Of a DNA stretch of 64,000 bases, positions 1-9,070 are shown piece by piece. The translations under genes were made by a program, and so were the position numbers. Origin of the DNA: Streptomyces sindenensis (lineage in GTDB: Bacteria; Actinomycetota; Actinomycetes; Streptomycetales; Streptomycetaceae); the NCBI RefSeq assembly GCF_014649035.1, contig NZ_BMSG01000031.1:25760-89759 (forward strand), in the 5' to 3' direction. The notes under the pieces are model-generated. The model did not search any database. It had not been told where the DNA came from and saw only the letters and a list, made by a program, of their open reading frames with translations. The stretch's first letter is position 1, and every line of letters starts with the position of its first letter.

Positions 1-499
1 TCTCGTCGGGGGCGCCGAGGTAGACGAAGGACGCCTCGGGATCCTCGTGGGTGAGGACGGCCACCGCGTCGCGCACGGTCGAGGCATCGGCCTCCTCCCA
101 GGCGGCGGGGGTGTCGGCGGCCGGTGCGTGGTGGGTGAGCCGGGTGGGGCGACGGAGCATCGGGCCGCCGTCGGCAACGGTGACCAGCGGTTCCCAGGCC
201 GCCGCGACATAGGTGCGGCGGCCGTCCTGACGGGCCAGGCGGGTGGCGAAGTCCGGGAAGACGCCGAGGCGGTGGCCGCTGAAGTCGTTGCTCCACACGG
301 CGTGCTTGGTGACGCGGACGCCGGTGACGACGGTCGCCCAGCACGGGCCCGACATGGTGGGGGTCTCCTCCCCCACGGTCACCGGGGCCAGGAAGCCGGC
401 GTCGGCCACCGCGTCCAGGTGCGGGGTGGGCACCCGGCGCAGGGTGTCGAGGCGCACCCCGTCGATGCCGACGACGAGCACACGGCGGGCACGGGACAT
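1..499 (-). CDS. Alkaline phosphatase superfamily (type I phosphodiesterase-like) protein, partial
   Basis: The reading frame starts at ATG 499 with a GGAGA ribosome site a few bases upstream and runs off the left edge of the window, so only about 166 N-terminal residues are present. The N-terminus reads LVVGIDGVRLDTL, the first metal-binding strand of the phosphodiesterase/nucleotide pyrophosphatase fold, and ETPTMSGPCWATVVTG supplies the region where the catalytic Thr/Ser nucleophile sits. No signal peptide is visible, so it is probably cytoplasmic. It is the last visible gene after the dehydrogenase and sugar importer on the same strand, 44 bases downstream of the dehydrogenase, and may belong to that operon. 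Its substrate cannot be inferred. Confidence 0.75.
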   Translation of the reverse strand, partial: MSRARRVLVVGIDGVRLDTLRRVPTPHLDAVADAGFLAPVTVGEETPTMSGPCWATVVTGVRVTKHAVWSNDFSGHRLGVFPDFATRLARQDGRRTYVAAAWEPLVTVADGGPMLRRPTRLTHHAPAADTPAAWEEADASTVRDAVAVLTHEDPEASFVYLGAPDE

Positions 500-543
500 G
501 GCGGGTCTCCCGGTGAGGTACGTGGGGTGGGTACGGGACGGGT

Positions 544-1581
544 TCAGGCCTGTTGGTGCAGGGTGCGGGGGTCCACCGCATGGGCGAACGGCAGGCCGTG
601 CGCGTACCGTTCGAGTTCGTCGACGGCGGCGTCGGCGAGCCGGTGGAGTTCGCCGCCCTGGGAGCCTGCGATGTGCGGGGTGAGCAGGACGTTCGGCAGG
701 TCGTAGAGGGGCGATTCGGGAGGCAGGACTTCAGGTTCCGTATGGTCGAGGACGGCGTTCAGACGCCCGGTGACCGCTTCCTTCACCAGCGCCTCGGTGT
801 CCACCAGGGAGCCGCGTGCGGTGTTGACGAGAGTCGCCCCGTCCCGCATCAACGCGAGGCGCGGGGCGTCGAACAGATGGCGGGTGCCGGGGAGTTCGGG
901 GGCGTGGATGGTGACGACGTCGCTCTCGGCCGCCAGGGTGTCGAGCTCGGTGCGCTCCACGCCGAGGGCCCGGGCGTCCGCCTCGTCGAGGTACGGGTCG
1001 TGGACCAGGACGCGCAGGTCGTAGGGGCGCAGCAGTTCGATCACGCGGCGGCCGATGCGGGAGGCGCCCACGATGCCCACGGTGCGGCGGTAGTTGCCGA
1101 CACCGGGGAACCGTGCGAGGAGGTTCACCCGGGAGCGTGCTTCGCGGTAGACGCGGGCGCTCCCCAGGATGTTCTTGTTGGCGAAGAGGATCGCGGCGAC
1201 CGTGTACTCCGCGACCGGGAGCGCGTTGGCCGCGGCGGCGGTGCTCACGGTGATGCCCCGGTCCCAGACGTCCTGGGTGATGTGGTGTTTGACGGATCCC
1301 GCGGCGTGGACGACGGCGCGCAGCCGGGGCATGGCGCTCAGGGCGGCCGGGTCCAGCGGGGGGCAGCCCCAGCCGGTGAACAGGACCTCGGCCTCGTGGA
1401 GTCCGGTGCGCTGCGCGGAGTCGTCGGCGCCGAAGTCGGTGACGAGGAGGCGGGGGTCGAGGTCGGCGACCCGGGCGAGCCGGTCCAGGGCCTCGGGGGC
1501 GAGGATCGCGTCCCGGGTCTCGCCGCTCATCGCCAGGACGGTGCGGGGGCGGGTCGCCCGGGGCGGGGCGGGGTGGCTCAC
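544..1581 (-). CDS. D-isomer-specific 2-hydroxyacid dehydrogenase
   Basis: 345 residues from GTG 1581, which overlaps the stop of the upstream permease (GTGA), so translation is probably coupled; ATG 1530 is an alternative start. The NAD-binding motif TVGIVGASRIGRRV is followed by an acidic residue after the second strand. The three catalytic residues of the family are visible: Arg in ARGSLVD, Glu in HTEPEVLPPESPLY and His in TPHIAGSQ. Members reduce or oxidise 2-keto/2-hydroxy acids. Its place directly behind a sugar importer suggests it processes a sugar-acid product of the imported oligosaccharide, but the substrate is not readable from the sequence. Confidence 0.88.
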   Translation of the reverse strand: MSHPAPPRATRPRTVLAMSGETRDAILAPEALDRLARVADLDPRLLVTDFGADDSAQRTGLHEAEVLFTGWGCPPLDPAALSAMPRLRAVVHAAGSVKHHITQDVWDRGITVSTAAAANALPVAEYTVAAILFANKNILGSARVYREARSRVNLLARFPGVGNYRRTVGIVGASRIGRRVIELLRPYDLRVLVHDPYLDEADARALGVERTELDTLAAESDVVTIHAPELPGTRHLFDAPRLALMRDGATLVNTARGSLVDTEALVKEAVTGRLNAVLDHTEPEVLPPESPLYDLPNVLLTPHIAGSQGGELHRLADAAVDELERYAHGLPFAHAVDPRTLHQQA

Positions 1582-2516
1582 TTGACGGCTCCTGCGGTGA
1601 GGCCCGAGCGCCAGAAGCGCTGGAGGCAGAGGAAGGCGACGATCAGGGGGACGACGGCGACGAGGGAGCCGATGATGACCATCGGGTAGAGCTCCGGCTG
1701 CTGGTAGACGTTCTGGTTCCACATGAACAGGCCCAGGTTGACCGGGTAGAGCCGGTCGTCGTTGAGCATCATGAGCGCGCCGTAGAAGTTGTTCCAGCTC
1801 GCGGTGAAGGTGAACAGGAAGATGGTCACGAAGCCGGGTGCGAGCATCGGCAGGGCGACCGTGACGAAGGTCCGCACCTCGCCGGCTCCGTCGACGCGGG
1901 CGGCTTCGAGGACCTCGCCCGGCACGTACCCCTCGGAGAAGACGCGGGCCAGGTAGACGCCGAAGGGGTTGACGAGGCTGGGGATGAGGACGGCCCAGTA
2001 GGTGTTGACGAGGCCGAGTTCGGAGGCCATCAGGTACAGCGGGAGCTGGACGACGGTCGAGGGGATGAGGACGCCGACGAGGACGACCCCGAACCACTTC
2101 TCCCGGCCGCGGAAGGCGTATTTGTCGAAGGCGTAGCCGCAGGCGACGGAGATGAGGGTGGAGAGAAGCGAGGCGACGACGGTGTAGAGGAGGCTGTTGA
2201 GCATCCAGCGGACGAAGACGCCGTCGTTGTACTCGAGGAGGGCGTTGAGGTTGGTCAGGAGGTGGAAGTCGCCGACGCTGAAGGGGTTGGTGGCGAACAG
2301 GTCCCGGTAGCTCTTGGTGGAGGCGATGAGGAGCCAGGTCAGCGGCATCAGCGTGTAGACGGCGACGACGGCGAGCACGGCGTTCACCGCCACCCGGGAG
2401 GTGAGGCCGCCGGTGCGGATCCGGCGCGCGGACGGCCGTGGTGCGGTGCGACGTCCGGTCCCGTCGCGCCGGGGGGCGGCGGTCGGTGCCTCGCGGTGGG
2501 CTGTCTGGGTGCTCAT
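1578..2516 (-). CDS. Carbohydrate ABC transporter permease (MalG/LacG type)
   Basis: 312 residues starting at ATG 2516, overlapping the stop of the first permease (ATGA). A basic, Pro/Arg-rich N-terminal tail of about 40 residues precedes the first membrane helix. The EAA loop that docks on the ATPase reads VLEAARVDGAGEVRTFVTVA at about residues 200-220, typical of the CUT1 sugar importer family. It pairs with the neighbouring MalF-type permease and the upstream lipoprotein. No ATPase gene lies in the locus; CUT1 systems of Streptomyces commonly share a general ATPase such as MsiK, and that is assumed here. Confidence 0.93.
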   Translation of the reverse strand: MSTQTAHREAPTAAPRRDGTGRRTAPRPSARRIRTGGLTSRVAVNAVLAVVAVYTLMPLTWLLIASTKSYRDLFATNPFSVGDFHLLTNLNALLEYNDGVFVRWMLNSLLYTVVASLLSTLISVACGYAFDKYAFRGREKWFGVVLVGVLIPSTVVQLPLYLMASELGLVNTYWAVLIPSLVNPFGVYLARVFSEGYVPGEVLEAARVDGAGEVRTFVTVALPMLAPGFVTIFLFTFTASWNNFYGALMMLNDDRLYPVNLGLFMWNQNVYQQPELYPMVIIGSLVAVVPLIVAFLCLQRFWRSGLTAGAVK

Positions 2517-3514
2517 GAGGCCTTCCACCGGTTGCCGAGCTTGGTGACGACGAAGGACAGCAGGCCGGCGACGAGGGCGAGCAGCAGGGAGCTCGCGGCG
2601 GCCAGGCCGTAGTCGTGGCCCTTGAAGGCCGCGGTGTAGATGAACATGGTCGGCGACCAGTCCTCGCCCATGGTGTTGGCGCGGAGTTGGACGAGTTTGG
2701 GGGCGTCGAAGAGCTGGATGGCGCCGACGCAGGTGAACAGCAGGGTCAGGACGACGGTCGGCCAGATCATGGGGATCTTGACCTGGAGAGCGGTGCGCAG
2801 AGCGCCGGCTCCGTCGACGGTCGCGGCTTCCAGGACCTCGCGGGGAACGGCCTGGAGACCCGCGTAGAAGATGATCATGTTGTAGCCGGTCCACTGCCAG
2901 GCGGAGATGTTGACGACGGAGAAGATCGCCTCGTCCTCGCCGAAGAAGTTCCAGTGCGCGCCGAACGCGTCGAGGGCGTCGGTGACGGGGCTGAGGCCGG
3001 GCGTGTAGAGGTAGAGCCAGATCAGCGAGGCGATCAGGCCGGGGACCGCGTGCGGCAGGAAGTAGGCGATCTGGAAGAAGCGTCTGGCCCGGGCCATGGA
3101 CGAGTCGACGAGCAGGGCGAGGATGAGCGCGCCGCCGACCATCGCGGGGATGTAGAGGGCGCAGTAGAGGGCGATGTTCCCGAAGGAGCGGAGGAACGCT
3201 TCGTTGCCGAGAGCTTCGGTGAAGTTGCCGAATCCGGCGAAGACGCGCTCGGTTCCGCCGAATCCCAGGCCGGAGGATTCCTCCCGGTAGAGGCTCATCC
3301 AAGCCGCGTAGATCAACGGCAGGACGGTGACGGCGGCGAAGAGCACGAAGAACGGGACGGTGAACAGGGCGACGGCCCGGCGCTGTCCGCGTCGTGTGCC
3401 GGGTCCGCCCGGGGCGCCGGGCCTTACCGGTCCGGCGGATCCGGTGGTTCCGGCGGGAGGCGGCACGGCCGGGGGTGCCGGGGTCTTGGCCGGCCGGGCG
3501 AGTGGGGCTGCCAC
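2513..3514 (-). CDS. Carbohydrate ABC transporter permease (MalF/LacF type)
   Basis: 333 residues. A Pro/Ala-rich cytoplasmic tail of about 45 residues is followed by membrane helices beginning near VALFTVPFFVLFAAVTVLP. The EAA loop reads VLEAATVDGAGALRTALQVK. The gene ends inside the start of the second permease (ATGA overlap) and lies 78 bases after the binding-protein gene, so the three importer genes form one transcription unit on the minus strand. It forms half of the translocation pore with the MalG-type partner. Confidence 0.93.
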   Translation of the reverse strand: MAAPLARPAKTPAPPAVPPPAGTTGSAGPVRPGAPGGPGTRRGQRRAVALFTVPFFVLFAAVTVLPLIYAAWMSLYREESSGLGFGGTERVFAGFGNFTEALGNEAFLRSFGNIALYCALYIPAMVGGALILALLVDSSMARARRFFQIAYFLPHAVPGLIASLIWLYLYTPGLSPVTDALDAFGAHWNFFGEDEAIFSVVNISAWQWTGYNMIIFYAGLQAVPREVLEAATVDGAGALRTALQVKIPMIWPTVVLTLLFTCVGAIQLFDAPKLVQLRANTMGEDWSPTMFIYTAAFKGHDYGLAAASSLLLALVAGLLSFVVTKLGNRWKAS

Positions 3515-3592
3515 CTGGTGCTCCTTCGGCGAGGTGGGGCGGTCGGTCGGGAGGGGTGCCCGGCACGGCGGGTGCCGGGCAGCCGCGCATGG

Positions 3593-4897
3593 CTACTTGT
3601 CGAGATTCAGACCGCGGTCGGTGACCGCCGTCTCGCCCTTCGCCTGACCGGTGCTCAGCATCTTGGTGTGGTCACCGCCCGCGGCCATCTGCACCGAGGT
3701 GACCTGCTGCTGGACCGGGCCCCAGGTCCAGCCGGGCACGATGGTGTCGGCGGCCTCGCCGGCCAGCGCGTAGACGTCCTGGTCACCGAAGTAGGAGTTG
3801 TCGAACTGCTTCGCCGCCGCGGCACGCATGCCCTCGTTGGCCGGCAGGGCGCTGCTGGGGGTCTTGAGCGAGCTGAGGCGGGCGGTCATGGCCTCCGGGT
3901 CGGTGGTGACCCACTTGATGAACTCGGCGGCGGCCTCGGTGTGTTCGCTGCCCTTGGGCACGATGTAGGAGGTTCCGCCGTACATGCCGGTGCTCGCCTT
4001 GCCGTCCCAGGTGGGCAGGGGTGCTATGCCCCACTTGCCCTGGGAGTCGGGGTAGCTGACGGGGAAGTTCCCGGCGCTCCAGGCGGCGCCGATGATGGTG
4101 GCGACCTTGCCGGTGGCGCGTTCCTTGTTCTCGCCCTCGCCCCAGAGCGGGGTCTTGGAGGCGAGGCCCTCGGCGAGGAGGTCGTCCCAGTAGGCGGCGA
4201 CCTTGCGGGAGGCCGGGTCGTCGATGTCGACCTTCCAGGCGTCGCCGTTGGTGCCGTACCACCGGGCGCCGGCCTGCCAGGCGAGGCCGGAGAGCAGGGC
4301 GGGGTCGCCGCCGCCGAAGTTGGTGATGGTGACGTCGGGATCAGCGGCGTGGATCTTCTCTGCGGCCGTACGGTATTCGGCCCAGGTCGTCGGCACGTCG
4401 ACGCCGTGCTTCTTGAACAGGTCCTTGCGGTAGAACAGCTGGATGGGTGTGACGTCGAAGGGGACCGCCCAGGTGGACCCGCCGAGGTTGACCAGGGACT
4501 GGACGGCCTCGGGGAACTCCTTCTCCACCAGCTCGCCGGAGCTGGGGGTGAGGTTCTCCAGGTTGCCCTCGCTGGCGTACTCGGGCAGGGCTGAGTAGTC
4601 CATGGTCGCCACGTCGGGGGCGTTGCCGCCCTTGACCGCGTTGGACAGTTTGGTGACGCCCTCGGGGCCCGCGGGGACCATGGAGAACTTCACCTTGATG
4701 TCGGTGTGCGTCTTGTTGAAGGCGTCGGCGGTCTCCTTGGCGCCCGCGGTGGCCGACCAGAAGGTGAGGGTGACGGGGTTGCCGTCCCCGGGGCCCGAGG
4801 CGTCCGAGCCCGAGCCGCCGCAGGCGGTGACGAGCAGGGCGAGTGAGGCGGCGGACGCCGCGAGGGCGAGGCGGGACGTGCGGGCGATACAGGGCAT
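3593..4897 (-). CDS. Extracellular sugar-binding lipoprotein of ABC importer
   Basis: The start is placed at ATG 4897 because an AGGAG ribosome site precedes it and it gives a clean lipoprotein signal: basic MPCIARTSRLAL, a hydrophobic stretch, then the lipobox LLVTACGG. The mature part of about 410 residues has the features of solute-binding family 1 (LTFWSATAG near the N-terminus, repeated Trp/Gly segments such as GGTSYIVPKGS). It would capture an oligosaccharide outside the cell and deliver it to the two permeases encoded just downstream. A sigma70-like promoter and a palindromic site shared with the PL8 lyase promoter region lie upstream. Confidence 0.92.
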   Translation of the reverse strand: MPCIARTSRLALAASAASLALLVTACGGSGSDASGPGDGNPVTLTFWSATAGAKETADAFNKTHTDIKVKFSMVPAGPEGVTKLSNAVKGGNAPDVATMDYSALPEYASEGNLENLTPSSGELVEKEFPEAVQSLVNLGGSTWAVPFDVTPIQLFYRKDLFKKHGVDVPTTWAEYRTAAEKIHAADPDVTITNFGGGDPALLSGLAWQAGARWYGTNGDAWKVDIDDPASRKVAAYWDDLLAEGLASKTPLWGEGENKERATGKVATIIGAAWSAGNFPVSYPDSQGKWGIAPLPTWDGKASTGMYGGTSYIVPKGSEHTEAAAEFIKWVTTDPEAMTARLSSLKTPSSALPANEGMRAAAAKQFDNSYFGDQDVYALAGEAADTIVPGWTWGPVQQQVTSVQMAAGGDHTKMLSTGQAKGETAVTDRGLNLDK

Positions 4898-4949
4898 GGG
4901 CCGGCTCCTACGAGACCTCGAACTGCGGGAGATGAGGTGAACGACACAC

Positions 4950-4979
4950 ATCATTTTGCGCAGAACCGATCGCCGTCAA
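4950..4979 (-). promoter_or_regulatory. Putative sigma70-like promoter of the sugar importer operon
   Basis: On the minus strand TTGACG is followed after 18 bases by AATGAT, a good match to the -35/-10 pattern of the principal sigma factor. It points at the binding-protein gene and ends about 50 bases before its start codon. The neighbouring operator-like palindrome lies just upstream of the -35 box. Confidence 0.5.
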
Positions 4980-4995
4980 GAGCGAATGACCAATT

Positions 4996-5010
4996 CAATC
5001 GAATCGATCA
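4996..5010. promoter_or_regulatory. Operator-like palindrome upstream of sugar importer
   Basis: The 15-mer has arms ATCG and CGAT around a 3-base spacer and ends in CGATCA. It matches 11 of 15 positions of the perfect site at 6456-6470, between the regulator and the lyase genes. It is a plausible binding site for the DeoR/LacI-type regulator encoded next to it. Confidence 0.45.
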
Positions 5011-5122
5011 TCCGGGGGCGTAGCGGCCGTTCCCGGCGCCCCTCGCCCCCTGGGAACGCGAAAAGCCGTGCCCCAGGGTCCGTTGTCCCCGGGGCGCGGC
5101 TCGTGGCGCGGTGCTTTCAGTG

Positions 5123-6247
5123 TCAGGGAGCGGCGGCGGCCGCCCCGCAGGAGACCCGGACCCGCAGGGTGGGCAGGATGTCCAGATGCCGACGGGCCCC
5201 GGCCCCCGGGGCCGGCGCGTCCGACGCGCCGGGTTCGGCCACGCCGAGGCGGGACAGCAGGAGCCGGGCCGCGGCGGCGCCCACGGCGTACTTGTCCGGG
5301 GCCACCGCGGTGAGCGGCAGGTCGGCGAGCGACGCGACCTCGTCGTCGTACGCGATCACCGCGAGGTCTTCGGGCACCCGCACCCCCCTGGCCTGGAGGC
5401 GGGGGATGAGGACGATCGCGTCGGCGTCGCTGTGCACGATCGCGGCGGTCACACTGCCGCTCGCCACGCCCTGGCACAGGTACTCCAGAGTTCGCTCGAA
5501 ACGATCGGCCTCCGACCGCGACGGGGCCCCGTCCAACGGGGAGGTCGGCACCGGAGTCAGCCCCAGCGCCTCCACGGCGGCCCGGTAGCCGACCCGGAGC
5601 CGGGGAGCGGTCGGACTGTCCTGCACGGCGAGCGCGATCGCCCGGTGGCCGAGCCCGGCAAGGTGCGCCACCGCTTCGGCGGCCCCGTGCGCATGGTCCG
5701 AGCGCACCCGGTCCAGGCGCGCCGCCGGATGACCGAGGGGCGCCGAGCGTTCCACGAGGACGACGGGGGTCTTCGGCTCCACCGTCCACAGCCCCTCGCC
5801 CCGCTCCGGGCAGCCGCGCTCCCAGCTGGGTGTGAGCAGAAGCCCGTCGGCGCCGGTGGACAGCAGCCGCCGGGCCTGGGCGGCGTCCTCGTCGGGGAGG
5901 TAGCGGGAGAGCCCGATCGTCAGCCGGGCGCCCGCGGCCTCGACGGTCTCCCGGGCACCGCGCACCACGTCCGCGTAGTAGTACTCGGTGGTCGGCACCA
6001 CCATGCCCACCACCAGCCCTTCGGCGGACGGAGCGGGGGCCGGTGCGGGCCGGGACTGCCCGGCGGGCCACACCACCGCGCCGTGCAGCCGCTCCACCAG
6101 CCCCTGGGCCGCCAGCGCCTCGACGTCCCGGCGCAGGGTGACGGCGGACATGCCGAGTTCCTCGGCGAGCTCGGCGACGCGCAGGCTGCCGCGCTCGCGG
6201 ACGAGTTCGAGCACCCGCTCGTGGCGCTGGTCGACGTGCAGTCGCAT
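5123..6247 (-). CDS. Transcriptional regulator: DeoR-type HTH with LacI-type sugar-sensing domain
   Basis: 374 residues from ATG 6247, preceded by AGGGG; longer upstream reading lacks coding character. Residues 1-60 form a DeoR-like winged helix (RHERVLELVRERGSLRVAEL, then MSAVTLRRDVEALAAQGLVE). From about residue 85 to the end is a periplasmic-binding-protein-like sensor of the LacI family (GLVVGMVVPTTEYYYADVV, later DADAIVLIPRLQARGVRVPED). Such hybrids usually repress sugar catabolic genes until a sugar binds. It sits between the importer operon and the PL8 lyase gene, and palindromes in both intergenic regions share a sequence. Repression of both is inferred, not shown. Confidence 0.9.
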   Translation of the reverse strand: MRLHVDQRHERVLELVRERGSLRVAELAEELGMSAVTLRRDVEALAAQGLVERLHGAVVWPAGQSRPAPAPAPSAEGLVVGMVVPTTEYYYADVVRGARETVEAAGARLTIGLSRYLPDEDAAQARRLLSTGADGLLLTPSWERGCPERGEGLWTVEPKTPVVLVERSAPLGHPAARLDRVRSDHAHGAAEAVAHLAGLGHRAIALAVQDSPTAPRLRVGYRAAVEALGLTPVPTSPLDGAPSRSEADRFERTLEYLCQGVASGSVTAAIVHSDADAIVLIPRLQARGVRVPEDLAVIAYDDEVASLADLPLTAVAPDKYAVGAAAARLLLSRLGVAEPGASDAPAPGAGARRHLDILPTLRVRVSCGAAAAAP

Positions 6248-6367
6248 GGATCCCCCTGGACTCGGAAGCGGCTGGGCTCGGGCGAACGGCGTTCCGGTGG
6301 CGGAAGCACAGGGTTCCCGTCCCCGGGCGGCCGCCGTCCGGCCTGGGTCAACCATATCGATCGCATC

Positions 6368-6382
6368 CGCTCGAAACGATCC
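6368..6382. promoter_or_regulatory. Operator-like site upstream of the regulator gene
   Basis: The 15-mer contains TCGAAACGATC and matches 11 of 15 positions of the perfect palindrome at 6456-6470. It lies about 120 bases before the regulator start, suggesting autoregulation. Confidence 0.35.
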
Positions 6383-6455
6383 GAGCGGTGGTTTGCGGCG
6401 ACCCGAGCTGTGCGAGCCGGCTCCTAGGCGGGAGAGCCCTACACGCCCCAAGAAG

Positions 6456-6470
6456 TGATCGATACGATCA
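6456..6470. promoter_or_regulatory. Perfect palindromic operator-like site TGATCGATACGATCA
   Basis: Arms TGATCG and CGATCA are exact inverted repeats around ATA. The site lies in the intergenic region between the divergent regulator and lyase genes, 160 bases before the lyase start. Related sites occur at 6368 and 4996. This spacing and symmetry fit a dimeric repressor. Confidence 0.5.
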
Positions 6471-6629
6471 ATTCGGCCAAAGTTATTGAGCGTGTCGTCC
6501 GGCGGCTGCTAGAAAGTGCCCGCCCGCTCAGAACAGTCGGATCCCGGGGTCGGTTCAGCGCCCGTTCCTTCGGTGCCGTCCACGCGCCGGGTTCCCGCCG
6601 GAGACACGTCACCGACCCGGAGCTCTCCC

Positions 6630-9044
6630 ATGACTTCTGCCTGGTCCCGCCGTACCTTCCTGGCCACCTCCGCGGTGCTCACCGCCGCGGGCGGCGGGGC
6701 GCTGATGCTCGCCGCGCCCGGCGCCGCCTCCGCCGCCCCCGAGGACGATCCGTACGCCGCGCTCCGCACGACCTGGAGCGCGCTGATCCTCGGCGAGGGG
6801 TTCAGCCCGACAGCCGAGCCGTTCAGGAGCCGGCTGGCCGACCTCGGCGCGAAGGCGTCGCAGTGGCTGGAGGCGATGACCCCGAGGGAGGGCTCGCTCT
6901 GGCCCGACGCCGTCTTCGCGGATCCTGATCCCGACACGGACGCGGAGTCGTACGTCTTCTCGGGGCGGATGGCCGACAGCTTCATCCGCCTGAACACCAT
7001 GGCCCAGGCCTACCGCCAGCAGGGCACCGGGCTGACCGGGAACACCGCCCTGCGCGACGCCGTGCTCACCGGCCTGGAGCACCTCAACACCCAGGTCTAC
7101 AACGACGGACAGACCCGGTACGGCAACTGGTACAGCTGGCAGATCGGCGCGCCGCAGGCCCTGCTGGACGTGTGCGTGCTGATGTACGACGCCATCGCCC
7201 CGGCGAGGCTCGCCCGCTACTGCGCCGCCGTCGACCATTTCGTCCCGGACTCCGCCGTCGCCTCCTACACCGGGACCAGCACCGGGGCGAACCGGGTCGA
7301 CCTGTGCCGGGTGCTGGCCCTGCGCGGGGTCGTCGGAGGGACCGCGGCGAAGATCGCGCTGGCCCGGGACGCCCTCTCCCCGGTCTTCCCGCTGGTGACG
7401 AAGGGCGACGGGCTGTACGCCGACGGCTCGTTCATCCAGCACACCACCGTGCCCTACACCGGCAGCTACGGATCGGTGATGCTCGGCGGGCTCGGGCTGC
7501 TGTTCGCGCTGCTGAAGGGCACCACGTGGGAGATCACCGACCCGAAGCGGCAGGTGGTGTTCGACGCGGTGGAGAACGCGTGGGCCCCGTTCCTCTACAA
7601 CGGCCTGGTCATGGACTCCGTCGCGGGGCGCGCGATCAGCCGGGGCGAGGCCGACGACCACCGGCGCGGTCACCCCGTCCTGGCCTCGATCGTGCTGCTG
7701 GGGCGGGGCGCGTCGGCCGCCGAGAACGCCCGGTGGCGGGCGCTCGTCAAGGGCTGGGCGCAACGCGACTACTACAGCCTGCCGCTGAGCAACCCCTCGC
7801 TCGGGCTCACCGCGCTGGCCCGGATCAAGAGCGTCCTGGACGACACCGCCCTCACCCCGATCCCAGAACCGGCGGGCCACCGGCTCTTCCCCGACATGGC
7901 CCGGGCCACCCACCGCCGTCCCGGCTGGTCGGCGTCACTGAGCATGGCCGACCGGCGGATCACCTATTACGAGACCGGCAACGGCGAGAATCTGCGCGGC
8001 TGGCACACCGGGAACGGGATGCTCTACTGGTGGGGCGGCACCTTCGCCAACGGCCAGTACAGCGACGCGTTCTGGCCCACCGTCGACCCGTACCGGCTGC
8101 CCGGCACCACGGTCTCGCGCAAGGTGCTCGCAGACGGGGCGGGCGGCGACTGGGGCAACGCGCTCCCGGATGTGAACTGGGTCGGCGGGGTCACCGACAC
8201 CAAGCGCGCCGCCGTGGGCCAGTACGTCAAGGGCCTCTCCAGCACGCTGATGGCGAAGAAGTCGTGGTTCTTCCTCGACGACACGGTGGTGTGTCTGGGC
8301 GCGGGCATCCACGGCCGCGACGGCACGACCGTGGAGACCACGGTCGACAACCGGAACCTGGGGCCGACGGGCAACGCCCCGTTCACCGTGGACGGCTCGG
8401 CGAAACCGGTCACCGCCCCCTGGTCGGCGACGCTGGCCGGCGCGTCCTGGGCGCACCTGGCCGGGCACGGCGGTTACGTGTTCCCGGGTGGGGCGAGTGT
8501 GAAGGCGCTGCGGGAGAACCGGACGGGCCGCTGGCGCGACATCAACCGGGCGGGCTCCACCGATCCGGTGTCCCGGAAGTACCTCACCCTCTGGTTCGAC
8601 CACGGCACGGACCCGTCGGCCGCCACTTACGCGTACCAGCTCCTGCCTGGCGCGTCCGAACAGCGCACGGCAGCGCGGGCGGCGGACAGCGGCTGGCTGC
8701 GGGTGCTCGCCAACACGGACGACCAGCAGGGGGTGGCGGTCCCCTCGCTCGGCCTGACGGCGGTCAACTTCTGGTTCGGCGGGAGCGTCGGACCCCTGGT
8801 GGCGGACGCCCCGTGCTCCGTCATGGTGACCGAACTCGCCGACGGGACGGCGACGGTGTGCGTGAGCGACCCCATGCGGATGCGCACCAGCCTGACCCTC
8901 ACCTGGAACCGGGCCGTCGCCTCGGTCGTGTCGAAGCCGGCGACGGTGACGTCGGCGACCACGGGCGCATCGCTGCGGCTCGTCTTCGGCGACCTGTCCG
9001 GGACGCGCGGGGCGACGCACACCGTGAGGGTGCGGCTGGCCTGA
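6630..9044 (+). CDS. Polysaccharide lyase family 8 (hyaluronate/chondroitin/xanthan lyase-like), Tat-exported
   Basis: 804 residues from ATG 6630; a longer in-frame upstream stretch is rejected because a Tat signal (SRRTFLATSAVLTA, ending AAPGAASA) starts right here. The alpha-helical N-terminal half carries the catalytic region with Asn in TGANRVDLC and His/Tyr in DGSFIQHTTVPYTGSYG. The middle contains the PL8 landmark NGMLYWWGGTFANGQYSDA and DPYRLPGTTV, followed by the beta-sandwich C-terminal part. It would cleave uronic-acid-containing polysaccharide outside the cell by beta-elimination. The divergent regulator and the importer operon fit uptake of the unsaturated products. Hyaluronan, chondroitin or xanthan cannot be distinguished here. 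Confidence 0.93.
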   Translation: MTSAWSRRTFLATSAVLTAAGGGALMLAAPGAASAAPEDDPYAALRTTWSALILGEGFSPTAEPFRSRLADLGAKASQWLEAMTPREGSLWPDAVFADPDPDTDAESYVFSGRMADSFIRLNTMAQAYRQQGTGLTGNTALRDAVLTGLEHLNTQVYNDGQTRYGNWYSWQIGAPQALLDVCVLMYDAIAPARLARYCAAVDHFVPDSAVASYTGTSTGANRVDLCRVLALRGVVGGTAAKIALARDALSPVFPLVTKGDGLYADGSFIQHTTVPYTGSYGSVMLGGLGLLFALLKGTTWEITDPKRQVVFDAVENAWAPFLYNGLVMDSVAGRAISRGEADDHRRGHPVLASIVLLGRGASAAENARWRALVKGWAQRDYYSLPLSNPSLGLTALARIKSVLDDTALTPIPEPAGHRLFPDMARATHRRPGWSASLSMADRRITYYETGNGENLRGWHTGNGMLYWWGGTFANGQYSDAFWPTVDPYRLPGTTVSRKVLADGAGGDWGNALPDVNWVGGVTDTKRAAVGQYVKGLSSTLMAKKSWFFLDDTVVCLGAGIHGRDGTTVETTVDNRNLGPTGNAPFTVDGSAKPVTAPWSATLAGASWAHLAGHGGYVFPGGASVKALRENRTGRWRDINRAGSTDPVSRKYLTLWFDHGTDPSAATYAYQLLPGASEQRTAARAADSGWLRVLANTDDQQGVAVPSLGLTAVNFWFGGSVGPLVADAPCSVMVTELADGTATVCVSDPMRMRTSLTLTWNRAVASVVSKPATVTSATTGASLRLVFGDLSGTRGATHTVRVRLA

Positions 9045-9046
9045 GC

Positions 9047-9070
9047 GAACGCCGTCACGCGGGGGCGTTC
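9047..9070 (+). terminator. Hairpin after the PL8 lyase gene
   Basis: GAACGCC and GGCGTTC form a 7-bp stem with a 10-base loop starting 3 bases after the lyase stop codon. There is no T-run, as is common in Streptomyces. Confidence 0.4.
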
